The notes under the pieces are model-generated. The model saw only the letters and a program-made list of their open reading frames with translations, had not been told where the DNA came from and did no database searches. Shown here one piece after another: positions 1 to 6,110 of a DNA stretch of 9,879 nt. Each line of letters begins with the position of its first letter. The stretch's first letter is position 1. The position numbers and the translations under genes were made by a program. Source of the DNA: an uncultured Clostridia bacterium (GTDB lineage Bacteria > Bacillota > Clostridia > Oscillospirales > Oscillospiraceae); assembly GCA_947176425.1 (NCBI GenBank), contig CAMWQV010000036.1, forward strand, positions 1 to 9,879. The letters are read 5' to 3'.

Positions 1-650
1 CCGCCGGGACGCAGATTTTCAAAAATTTCCGATTTCGCTTTCAGAATATCCTGCCTGCTTCCGAAATGGGACAGATGCACGTCATCAATATTGGTAATAA
101 CGGCGATATCAGGCCGAATGGCTTCCCCTAACCAACGGATTTGACCAAATTCATCCATACCGGTCTCAATTACCAGCGCCTCATGTTCCGGCTCTAAGGA
201 GAGCAAGGTCAGGGGCGCGCCGATGTCGCCGTTGAGATTTCCGGGGGTTTTCAGGGTGCGGAACCGCTGGGATAAAATACCCGCGAGCAGTTCTTTCAGG
301 GTAGTCTTCCCCATACTGCCGGTAATTTGCACGATGGGCAAATGGAACTGTCCCCGATACCAGGACGCTAAATCCCGCAGGGCGGCTTTGGTGTCCTGTA
401 CCTGAATATACGTTTTATCCGGGCGCAGCGTCTCCGGCAGACGGGCGCAGAAACAACCCACACCCCCGGCGTCCAACGCTTTGTCGATATAGTCGTGGCC
501 GTCAAAACGCTCGCCGGACAGCGGGATAAACCAGTCCCCGGGACCGATTTTGCGGCTGTCAGTGGAAAGATTGGCAACGGTACAGGAATCATCTCCATAC
601 AGCCTGCCGTGTACGGCGCCGCAAAGCTGGGCGGTTGTAGCCGGTATCAT
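1..650 (-). CDS. murF: MurF, UDP-N-acetylmuramoyl-tripeptide--D-alanyl-D-alanine ligase (C-terminus beyond window)
   Basis: Cytoplasmic ATP-dependent ligase that adds D-Ala-D-Ala to the UDP-MurNAc-tripeptide, the last cytoplasmic step in building the muramyl pentapeptide. The first 216 codons are present and open to the left edge; the rest of the central and C-terminal domains is missing. Visible family marks: STDSRKI at 29-35 and PLSGERFDGHDYI at 43-55 (N-terminal UDP-substrate domain), the Mur ligase P-loop TGSMGKTT at 110-117 (Met where Asn is common), GNLNGDIGAPL at 137-147, ETGMDEFGQI at 162-171 and VHLSHFGSR at 191-199. The ATG at 650 overlaps the ddl stop codon as ATGA, so the two are probably translationally coupled and share the ddl promoter. 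Joining Ddl and MurF fits their consecutive use of D-Ala-D-Ala. The identification is firm. Confidence 0.96.
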   Translation of the reverse strand, partial: MIPATTAQLCGAVHGRLYGDDSCTVANLSTDSRKIGPGDWFIPLSGERFDGHDYIDKALDAGGVGCFCARLPETLRPDKTYIQVQDTKAALRDLASWYRGQFHLPIVQITGSMGKTTLKELLAGILSQRFRTLKTPGNLNGDIGAPLTLLSLEPEHEALVIETGMDEFGQIRWLGEAIRPDIAVITNIDDVHLSHFGSRQDILKAKSEIFENLRPG

Positions 651-1717
651 AAAGAATTACCTGCCTTTCTCCGTTTTTTTAAGGACAACGCTAAAATTTC
701 AGCGCACAGGCCGGTATAGGACAGTCCAACCGCCGCGGCTTCCTTCGGCAAAAGACTTCCCGGCGTCATGCCCGGCAGCGTGTTGATCTCCAGGCACCAT
801 GCACGGCCTTCCTCATCCAGAATAAAGTCCGCACGGGAATAGACCTCCAGGCCAAGCGCACGATGTAGCTTCAAGGCGGCTTCCCCGAGCATGTTCCACT
901 GTTCATCTGTAATCTGTGCCGGACAAATCTCCTGACTGCCGCCGCTTTGATATTTTGCCGCATAGTCAAAATATTTTCCGGACTGCGGAATCATTTCCAC
1001 TGCCGGGAGATAACGGTCCCCCAAGATACCCACCGTCAAATCACGCCCTTTGATCTTCTGCTCAACAATAATATGATCTCCGTGGCGCAGCGTGTCATGC
1101 AGGGCCGCCGCCAATTCCTCCCGCGTATCCGGAAGCGCCATTCCCAATGAAGAACCGCCGTTAATAATTTTTACCGCGCAGGGAACGGGCAGTTCTTCTG
1201 CCAAACGGGGGATATCTGTTTCCTGATAGGTCAGTTCCCGCCAGGGAGGAGTGGGGATGCCGGCGTGTTCCATAATCTGCTTGCAAACAGCTTTATTCAT
1301 CGCCATTGCGGAAGCCAGATGCCCCGCGCCGGTATAGGGGATGCCTAAGAGGTCAAAAACAGCCTGGACGCGGCCGTCCTCACCGCATTCGCCGTGAAGC
1401 CCCAGGAAAACAACGTCTGCCAAAGCGCAGAGTTCCAATACATTGGGGCCGAACATGCTGGGGGACGGCACAGACCGGGAACGGCGCACCACAGGCAAAT
1501 CCGGTTCCTCGGCTTGAATCACATAACCGCCGCAGAGACCGTCCGGGGCGGAAAAGACGTTTTGCAGAGGCGGGTCTATTTTCTCCAGCCCCAAATACAT
1601 ATCTATCAGTACAGCATCATGGCCCAGCTCCCGCAAGGCCAGGCAGATATTCTGGCCCGATACCAGAGATACCTGACGTTCCGAGGACAACCCCCCGGCC
1701 AATACCACGATTTTCAA
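647..1717 (-). CDS. ddl: D-alanine--D-alanine ligase
   Basis: ATP-grasp ligase joining two D-alanines in the cytoplasm to supply MurF. It is full length at 356 residues. It starts MKIVVLAGGLSSERQVSL, the N-terminal Ddl motif; HGECGEDGRVQ at 108-118 is the first Ddl signature, NGGSSLGM at 186-193 the ATP-binding loop, and RADFILDEEGRAWCLEINT followed by LPG (295-316) the metal-binding second signature. FDYAAKYQSGG (250-260) carries the Tyr of the omega loop typical of true D-Ala-D-Ala ligases rather than the VanA-type D-Ala-D-Lac enzymes, so the sequence gives no hint of glycopeptide resistance. The start is TTG at 1717, preceded by AAGGAG ten bases upstream; I see no better ATG. The stop overlaps the murF start. 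Confidence 0.96.
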   Translation of the reverse strand: MKIVVLAGGLSSERQVSLVSGQNICLALRELGHDAVLIDMYLGLEKIDPPLQNVFSAPDGLCGGYVIQAEEPDLPVVRRSRSVPSPSMFGPNVLELCALADVVFLGLHGECGEDGRVQAVFDLLGIPYTGAGHLASAMAMNKAVCKQIMEHAGIPTPPWRELTYQETDIPRLAEELPVPCAVKIINGGSSLGMALPDTREELAAALHDTLRHGDHIIVEQKIKGRDLTVGILGDRYLPAVEMIPQSGKYFDYAAKYQSGGSQEICPAQITDEQWNMLGEAALKLHRALGLEVYSRADFILDEEGRAWCLEINTLPGMTPGSLLPKEAAAVGLSYTGLCAEILALSLKKRRKAGNSL

Positions 1718-1760
1718 ACAGTCTACGCTCCTTACTTTCAGTCTTGGATGTACGCGTCAT

Positions 1761-1789
1761 AGTATATCATGCGCCGACGGAAAATACAA
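1761..1789 (-). promoter_or_regulatory. Promoter for ddl-murF
   Basis: Read on the minus strand: TTGTAT (1789-1784), a 17-base spacer, then TATACT (1766-1761) preceded by TGA, giving an extended -10. The predicted start of transcription is near 1754, leaving a leader of about 37 bases before the TTG start of ddl. Found by eye against the sigma-A consensus. Confidence 0.7.
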
Positions 1790-1843
1790 CCAAATTTACG
1801 GCATGAAGGCTAACCGTTTGAGGCGGATACGGAAAATTTTACA

Positions 1844-1861
1844 GAACAGGTCTTATTGTTC
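1844..1861. promoter_or_regulatory. Inverted repeat upstream of the lipoprotein promoter
   Basis: GAACA (1844-1848) and TGTTC (1857-1861) form a perfect 5-base inverted repeat with an 8-base gap, ending nine bases before the -35 box at 1871. The position would suit an activator or a repressor site. No known regulator is recognised, and a repeat this short can arise by chance. Confidence 0.25.
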
Positions 1862-1870
1862 CAAATTCGC

Positions 1871-1899
1871 TTGCAAAAAACGCCTTGATGTGTTATCCT
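1871..1899 (+). promoter_or_regulatory. Extended -10 promoter of the Cys/His-rich lipoprotein gene
   Basis: TTGCAA (1871-1876), a 17-base spacer and TATCCT (1894-1899) with TGT directly before it form an extended -10 promoter. The predicted start is about 1906. The ribosome site AAAGGAG (1929-1935) lies 8 bases before the ATG at 1944. The heptamer TGTTATC occurs twice, at 1891-1897 and 1902-1908, 11 bases apart and overlapping the -10 and the start point. Confidence 0.65.
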
Positions 1900-1908
1900 G
1901 TTGTTATC

Positions 1909-1925
1909 ACCTGAATCATACAGGT
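1909..1925. promoter_or_regulatory. Possible operator just downstream of the lipoprotein promoter
   Basis: ACCTG (1909-1913) and CAGGT (1921-1925) form an inverted repeat around a 7-base centre in the first bases of the predicted transcript, between the start point and the ribosome site. ACAGGT also occurs at 1846-1851, upstream of the -35. This placement suits repressor binding, but no known operator consensus is recognised. Confidence 0.3.
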
Positions 1926-1943
1926 TAGAAAGGAGAAATAATC

Positions 1944-2621
1944 ATGAAACGATCTCTTTGCGCTGTTTTGATGACAGGGCTGTTCCTGCTGTCAGGGTGC
2001 GGCGGCGGTGAGGAAGATGTACCTTCTCAGGCTGCAAAAGGTACTGCTATCAGCGCATTCGTCAGCGGCATGGGGTGCAATGATGCAGACTGTACAGACG
2101 CATCCCACCACCACGACTGCCCGGCAGACTGCACAGACTACAGCCATCACCACAGCTGTCCCCTGGACTGCACAGAAGCTGATCACCACCATACAGAGGC
2201 CCATCATGATGAAGAGCATCAGCAAACCGGCACAGCGGCTGTTGCAGCGATTTCGTTTGTCAGCGGTATGGGATGCAGTGATGCAAACTGTACAGATCCG
2301 TCCCATCACCATGACTGCCCGGCAGACTGCACGGACTACAGCCATCATCACAGCTGTCCCCTGGACTGCACAGAAGCTGACCACCACCATGCAGAGGCCC
2401 ATCATGATGAAGAGCATCAGCAAAGCGACACAGCGTCTATTGCAGCGATTTCGTTTGTCAGCGGCATGGGATGTAATGATACAAACTGCACAGACGCGTC
2501 CCACCACCATGACTGCCCGGCAGACTGTACAGATTACAGCCACTATCATAACTGTTCTCTGGACTGCACGGAAGCAAGCCATCACCATATATCACAGCAT
2601 CATGAAAGTGAACACCACTAA
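1944..2621 (+). CDS. Cys/His-rich repeat lipoprotein, probable metal-binding surface protein; family not recognised
   Basis: A 225-residue protein. Residues 1-18 are a lipoprotein signal peptide ending in the lipobox LLSGC (15-19), so Cys19 should be lipidated and the protein held on the outer face of the membrane. The mature part is three tandem repeats with a 66-residue period (equivalent Cys at 45, 111 and 177), the last one shorter. Each repeat has a hydrophobic (A/S)FVSGMG lead, then three copies of C-x(3-4)-C-T-[DE]-x-[SD]-H-H-H, then an acidic, His-containing linker such as EAHHDEEHQQ. That gives nine Cys2His3 units, with one HYH variant in repeat 3, plus a tail ending in HH: 36 His and 18 Cys after Cys19. 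Dense Cys/His clusters with acidic residues suggest binding of zinc, copper, nickel or a similar metal; this is inference. It is monocistronic, with its own promoter and terminator, and no metal transporter lies nearby. Confidence 0.88.
   Translation: MKRSLCAVLMTGLFLLSGCGGGEEDVPSQAAKGTAISAFVSGMGCNDADCTDASHHHDCPADCTDYSHHHSCPLDCTEADHHHTEAHHDEEHQQTGTAAVAAISFVSGMGCSDANCTDPSHHHDCPADCTDYSHHHSCPLDCTEADHHHAEAHHDEEHQQSDTASIAAISFVSGMGCNDTNCTDASHHHDCPADCTDYSHYHNCSLDCTEASHHHISQHHESEHH
2049..2618 (+). repeat. In-gene tandem repeat, period 198 bp, three copies (third partial)
   Basis: Copies lie at about 2049-2246, 2247-2444 and 2445-2618, all in frame. The cores of copies 1 and 2 are nearly identical in DNA, differing mostly at synonymous third positions. 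Copy 3 differs more, both silently and in protein (HYH for HHH, CSLDC for CPLDC, EASHHH for EADHHH), and its end is replaced by a distinct His-rich tail. The repeat is coding and has no spacer structure, so it is not a CRISPR array. Confidence 0.9.
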
Positions 2622-2642
2622 TTGCTTCTTGATAAAGATAAT

Positions 2643-2683
2643 AAGACCGGCACCGGAGGAAAAATTACCGGTGCCGGTCTTTT
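2643..2683. terminator. Bidirectional terminator between convergent genes
   Basis: A perfect 14-base stem (2643-2656 with 2668-2681, starting AAGACCGGCACCGG) with an 11-base loop. The plus direction has a short T run (2680-2683). The minus direction continues into a T-rich stretch (TTATTATCTTTATC), so the hairpin probably serves both the lipoprotein gene (stop at 2621) and the stalk-domain gene (stop at 2690). Confidence 0.88.
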
Positions 2684-2689
2684 ACCGGC

Positions 2690-3664
2690 TTATGACTGAT
2701 AGAAATAGAGGTTCAGCAGGTCAGCCAGATCATCGGCGGGCAGATAGGTCACGCCGCCGTCAATGACGCAGCCGCCCAGCAGATCGTGTTCCCCATCCGG
2801 TGTCTGCGCAGCGCCGCTGCCGTTCTTCACTGAAAACAGCTCCGTGCCGTACTGCGATACTACCGCGCCCTTTCCGGACACCCAGTCTACGTCAAACCCG
2901 GCGGCTTCCGCTGCCGCGCGCAGGGGCAGATACAGGCGCGTCATTTCTTCCGTTTCGATCACGCGGCCCTTTACCGGCAGTTCCTCGCCGTCCAGCAGCG
3001 CGGCTCCGTCCGGGCTTGCTGTCATGTATCCTGAGTATCCATAAGGCAGTCTCACGACTTTGTTCACCTTACCGTCCGCGCCGCTCCAGGCCAGAATTTT
3101 CGCGCCGGGCACCAAATCATTAACAGTAAGAATGTTTTTTGTCAGATAGGGCGTTACTTCCGCCGTATCCAGAACCGTCAGTTCGCCGCCTGCAATGGGA
3201 ATACGGCGCTCCGTTCCCCCAGGGGCAGGCACGACAGCCGGGGCGGTAATCTCCGCATACTTCGGCGCGTTTTCTGCGGGGAGGTTCCCGATCAGGACTT
3301 CGGCGTTTGTCTGCGGGGGCAGGCTCATAGTCATCGCCGGGCCAACCCAGATTTGCAGCGTGTCGCCGTCTTTCAGCTGCTTGATGTCCAGCGGCTGGCC
3401 GGTGGTGCCGTCAACATAGGGGACGTTTTCCGGAAGATGTACGACCACTTCTCCGCGAACGGTGTCGGCAATCAGCAGGGAACTGTCCTCCTGTTTTGTG
3501 ACTGCGCCGTTCAGTCCTACCGCGGCGGGGGCGTCCGGAACAGAAGCTTCCGCGGTTATTTCGGGTGTTTCGGCGGGCGCGGCATCCGCGGCAAAGGCCG
3601 GTACGGACAGGAGCAGAGCCGCGCATACTGCGAGGGAAGCTGTTTTAAGGATAGAGTATTTCAT
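2690..3664 (-). CDS. Secreted stalk-domain (copper amine oxidase N-terminal-like) protein
   Basis: A 324-residue exported protein of unknown specific role. Residues 1-25 form a signal peptide ending VPAFA, with likely cleavage before Ala26; a Pro/Ala/Glu-rich linker runs to about 48. Residues 50-128 (LNGAVTKQEDSSLLIADTV onward) are a beta-rich domain with the segment DGDTLQIWVGPAMTMSLPP (99-117) often seen in clostridial stalk proteins. Residues 150-206 look like a second, weaker beta domain. Residues 224-320 match the stalk domain: DGEELPVKGRVIE, then RLYLPLRAAAEAAGFDVDW (243-261) and YLPADDLADLL (307-317). Despite the family name, such domains lack copper amine oxidase catalysis. No sortase motif, SLH domain or membrane anchor is visible. 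ATG at 3664 follows AAAGGA. It converges on the lipoprotein gene. Confidence 0.85.
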   Translation of the reverse strand: MKYSILKTASLAVCAALLLSVPAFAADAAPAETPEITAEASVPDAPAAVGLNGAVTKQEDSSLLIADTVRGEVVVHLPENVPYVDGTTGQPLDIKQLKDGDTLQIWVGPAMTMSLPPQTNAEVLIGNLPAENAPKYAEITAPAVVPAPGGTERRIPIAGGELTVLDTAEVTPYLTKNILTVNDLVPGAKILAWSGADGKVNKVVRLPYGYSGYMTASPDGAALLDGEELPVKGRVIETEEMTRLYLPLRAAAEAAGFDVDWVSGKGAVVSQYGTELFSVKNGSGAAQTPDGEHDLLGGCVIDGGVTYLPADDLADLLNLYFYQS

Positions 3665-3709
3665 GATTGTTAATTTCCTTTCTTGGTCATTTGCCTCTTT
3701 GACGCATGG

Positions 3710-3737
3710 GGAATAAAAAAGGTTCCGCTGTTTTCAA
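3710..3737 (-). promoter_or_regulatory. Candidate promoter for the stalk-protein gene
   Basis: On the minus strand, TTGAAA (3737-3732), a 16-base spacer and TATTCC (3715-3710). The predicted leader is about 40 bases. The -10 is only a fair match. Confidence 0.4.
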
Positions 3738-3761
3738 AAATATTTTTCATGAGGCTATAAT
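3733..3761 (+). promoter_or_regulatory. Candidate plus-strand promoter with perfect -10
   Basis: TTCAAA (3733-3738), a 17-base spacer and TATAAT (3756-3761). It would give a long second leader for murA or a small transcript of unknown use. A palindrome (3761-3778) starts at the last base of the -10. Confidence 0.35.
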
Positions 3762-3778
3762 CTCCTTATATTGGGAGA
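3761..3778. promoter_or_regulatory. 18-bp palindrome, possible operator
   Basis: TCTCC-TT-ATAT-TG-GGAGA is symmetrical at all positions except two on each side of the centre. It overlaps the end of the TATAAT at 3756-3761 and lies upstream of the candidate minus-strand promoter. Its shape fits a dimeric repressor site; no specific regulator is recognised. Confidence 0.35.
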
Positions 3779-3859
3779 AAATAAAGGCCCATGCACAGAT
3801 GTCCCCAAATTGCGGGCGGCAAATATTAAAAATTTATGAATAAATCCATTTTTTCCTTC

Positions 3860-3887
3860 TTGCTTTTATGGAAAAACCTGTTATACT
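3860..3887 (+). promoter_or_regulatory. Promoter of murA - walJ-like - rlmH
   Basis: TTGCTT (3860-3865), a 16-base spacer and TATACT (3882-3887), with TGT directly before the -10. The predicted start is near 3894, leaving a leader of about 107 bases. Confidence 0.65.
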
Positions 3888-3946
3888 AAGTACTATCTAT
3901 GATTATGTCTGCGGATTGCCGCGATTTTGCGGTATGAAGTGTTCCT

Positions 3947-3972
3947 GCTTGGGTAAACTGTATTTACCAAGC
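3947..3972 (+). promoter_or_regulatory. Bulged hairpin in the murA leader
   Basis: GCTTGGGTAAA (3947-3957) pairs with TTTACCAAGC (3963-3972): ten base pairs with one bulged G and a 5-base CTGTA loop. It ends about 15 bases before the ribosome site GAGGTG (3988-3993). A smaller 6-pair hairpin with one wobble pair lies at 3917-3934. No T run follows, so it is not an intrinsic terminator. It may be a regulator-binding or RNA-stability element. Confidence 0.45.
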
Positions 3973-4000
3973 TGATATATTAACAAAGAGGTGCAATTCT

Positions 4001-5299
4001 TTGACCAAGTATATTGTCGAGGGCGGTCGTCCCTTGTTTGGAGAAATCCATATCAGCGGCGCAAAAAATGCCGCGGTTGCTATTATTCCCGCTGCTTTGA
4101 TGGTCAGCGGTCCCTGCCGTATTGAAAACATTCCCCAGATCAGCGATGTTGCGCTCCTTCTGGGGATTTTACAGGACTTAGGCGCTAAAGTTCGCTTTAT
4201 GAATCCCCATGCCGTAGAAATAGACTGCTCCCGTCTCCGCAACGGACGCGTTCCCTATGAAACCGCCCGCCGCTGCCGTGCGTCCTACTATATGCTGGGC
4301 GCACTGCTGGGACGCTTCGGCTCTGCTGACGTAGCCCTGCCCGGCGGCTGCGATTTCGGCGGCACCCGTCCCATTGACCAGCATTTAAAAGGCTTCCGTG
4401 CGCTGGGCGTCCAAGTGGATACCCAGAGCGGCTTCGTGATCGCAGAGGCCGCAGGCGGCATAATCAAGGGCGCAAATATCTTTTTAGACAAAGTGTCCGT
4501 AGGCGCAACAATCAATATCATGCTCGCCGCCGCTCTCGCAGAAGGAATGACCGTTATCGAAAATGCGGCAAAAGAACCGCATATCGTAGACGTAGCGAAT
4601 TTCCTCAACTCTATGGGCGCAAATATTATGGGCGCCGGTACGGATGTCATTAAAGTCCGTGGCGTGGAGCGTCTCGCCGGCGGCACATATTCCATTATCC
4701 CAGACCAGATCGAGGCCGGAACCTATATGGCGGCAGTAGCTGCCTGCGGCGGGGAGATACGCATCTGCAATATTATCCCCAAGCATATGGACTGCATCAG
4801 CGCGAAAATGACGGAAATGGGCGTGGATATTGAGGAGATCGACGACAGTTTGTTAGTCAGCCGCATCGGGCCCCTCCAGCGCACGAATATTAAGACCATG
4901 CCGTATCCCGGTTTCCCCACGGATATGCAGCCGCAAATCGCAGCGGCTCTGTGTCTGGCCCGCGGCACCAGCGTCATTACCGACAGCGTTTGGAACAGCC
5001 GGTTCCGTTATACTGACGAATTTAAGCGTATGGGCGCGCAGATTCAGGTGAACGGGAACCTGGCGATCATTGAAGGCGTAGAGCGTCTCAGCGGTGCGCA
5101 GCTGGAGGCCTGCGACCTCCGCGCCGGTGCTGCCATGCTGATCACAGCCCTTGCAGCACAGGGAATCAGCGAAATATCCAATGTACAGTATATCGAACGC
5201 GGCTATGAGGACGTGATCGGCAAGATTCGCTCCATCGGCGGCAGCATCCGCTCCATCGAATGCCCGGAAGAAGACCTTGCCATCAGCGCAGCGGGTTAG
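4001..5299 (+). CDS. murA: MurA, UDP-N-acetylglucosamine 1-carboxyvinyltransferase
   Basis: Transfers enolpyruvate from PEP to UDP-GlcNAc, the first committed step of peptidoglycan synthesis. It is full length at 432 residues. SGAKNAA (19-25) holds the active-site Lys22 and Asn23; LPGGC (113-117) supplies the catalytic Cys117 that fosfomycin alkylates, so the enzyme should be of the Cys, fosfomycin-sensitive type; PGFPTDMQPQ contains Asp308, the proposed general base; DLRAGAAM contains Arg374. The catalytic loop reads CDFGGTRPID, one residue longer than the usual C-x-[IF]-G-x-R-P-[VI]-D. The start is TTG at 4001 with GAGGTG seven bases upstream, and the family N-terminus (VEGGRPLFGEIHISGAKN) begins directly after it. 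It heads an operon with the next two genes. Firmicutes often carry two MurA paralogs; I cannot tell which this is. Confidence 0.96.
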   Translation: MTKYIVEGGRPLFGEIHISGAKNAAVAIIPAALMVSGPCRIENIPQISDVALLLGILQDLGAKVRFMNPHAVEIDCSRLRNGRVPYETARRCRASYYMLGALLGRFGSADVALPGGCDFGGTRPIDQHLKGFRALGVQVDTQSGFVIAEAAGGIIKGANIFLDKVSVGATINIMLAAALAEGMTVIENAAKEPHIVDVANFLNSMGANIMGAGTDVIKVRGVERLAGGTYSIIPDQIEAGTYMAAVAACGGEIRICNIIPKHMDCISAKMTEMGVDIEEIDDSLLVSRIGPLQRTNIKTMPYPGFPTDMQPQIAAALCLARGTSVITDSVWNSRFRYTDEFKRMGAQIQVNGNLAIIEGVERLSGAQLEACDLRAGAAMLITALAAQGISEISNVQYIERGYEDVIGKIRSIGGSIRSIECPEEDLAISAAG

Positions 5300-5306
5300 T
5301 TCCTCT

Positions 5307-6110
5307 ATGACGGCGTTTCACACATTTGCAAGCGGTTCGTCCGGGAATGCCGCTCTGGTGATCTCCGGACAGACCCGGTTATTGATTGATATGGGGATCT
5401 CCTGCCGCCGGATCTGCCAGTCTCTGTCCTCCGTAGGGCTGAAGCCGGACGATCTGACGGCGATCCTGATCACCCATGAACATATTGACCATAAAAAAGG
5501 ACTGGCAGTCTATATCCGCAAATATGCCGTTCCCGTATACTGCACCCCCGGCACTGCCCGGCAGCTCGTCCGCAGTGTTGACGGTCTGGAAACTATGCTG
5601 CATACCATTCCGCTGCATGAAACTCTCCGCTGGCCTGATATTGATGTGGATGTCCTCCCCACCAGCCACGACTGCCCCGAAAGCTCCGCCTTTCACTTTA
5701 CCACCCCTGACGGACGGATCGGTTATCTCACCGATACCGGCTACATACCTGTGAAAACCGCCCAACGTATGCTGGGCGCTGATTTGCTGGTCTTAGAGAG
5801 CAATCACGACTTGAACACACTCTGGGCCGGTTCCTATCCTTATGCCCTGAAAGTCCGGATCAGCAGCGATCAGGGGCATCTCAGCAATGCCGAAGCCGCC
5901 GCGTTTGCCGCTGCCAGCGCACAGGCCGGTACAAGTACGATTCTTCTGGCCCATCTCAGCCGGGAAAACAATACCCCCGCATTAGCCCTGGAAACAGTCC
6001 GCCGTGCGCTGGCAGAAACCGGCTGGACAGGCCGTTTAGCTGTTGCGCCCTGTGAGACTGTCAGCGAAGCCTATCGTCTGGAGAAAACGCCATGCAGCGA
6101 GTCATCATAA
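5307..6110 (+). CDS. MBL-fold metal-dependent hydrolase, WalJ/YycJ family
   Basis: A 267-residue metallo-beta-lactamase-fold protein. THEHIDH (56-62) is the HxHxDH metal motif; His121, Asp143 (TDTGYI) and His216 (AHLSREN) are the likely remaining ligands. FASGSSGNAALV (7-18), ESNHDLNTLWAGSYPYALK (164-182) and the following RISSDQGHLSN (184-194) are characteristic of Bacillus YycJ/WalJ, a putative exonuclease-type hydrolase linked to cell-wall homeostasis and DNA repair; its exact substrate is unsettled. I chose ATG at 5307, seven bases after the murA stop, because the conserved N-terminus begins right there; a TTG at 5277 would add ten residues inside murA. The ribosome site for 5307 is weak, suggesting coupling to murA. 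The 3' end overlaps rlmH by 19 bases. Confidence 0.9.
   Translation: MTAFHTFASGSSGNAALVISGQTRLLIDMGISCRRICQSLSSVGLKPDDLTAILITHEHIDHKKGLAVYIRKYAVPVYCTPGTARQLVRSVDGLETMLHTIPLHETLRWPDIDVDVLPTSHDCPESSAFHFTTPDGRIGYLTDTGYIPVKTAQRMLGADLLVLESNHDLNTLWAGSYPYALKVRISSDQGHLSNAEAAAFAAASAQAGTSTILLAHLSRENNTPALALETVRRALAETGWTGRLAVAPCETVSEAYRLEKTPCSESS

Larger units (their letters stand above)
3665..4000. other. Divergent intergenic region between the stalk-protein gene and murA
   Basis: 336 bases without a convincing gene. It holds a candidate minus-strand promoter, a palindrome overlapping a plus-strand TATAAT, the murA promoter and a structured murA leader, each listed separately. The stretch 3782-3859 is AT-rich and shows nothing I can name. 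Confidence 0.7.

Noticed and set aside
1992..2588. Long open frame antisense to the lipoprotein gene, rich in Cys, Val and Met
   Set aside because: It is the mirror of the His/Cys codon repeats (CAC/CAT read as GTG/ATG), has no ribosome site and mimics the repeat period of the real gene.
2049..2618. CRISPR-like regular repeats
   Set aside because: The 198-bp units are contiguous coding sequence with no unique spacers.
1944..2621. Known His-rich nickel proteins (HypB, Hpn) or classic metallothionein
   Set aside because: No GTPase domain, too many ordered C-x(3-4)-C...HHH modules for Hpn, and a lipobox, which metallothioneins lack.
2008..2766. Second plus-strand open frame over the lipoprotein repeats
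   Set aside because: Thr/Gln-rich frame-shifted reading of the same repeats; it runs through the terminator and into the convergent gene.
5277..5306. TTG start for the MBL hydrolase, ten residues longer
   Set aside because: The extension lies in the end of murA, and the conserved family N-terminus begins at the ATG at 5307.
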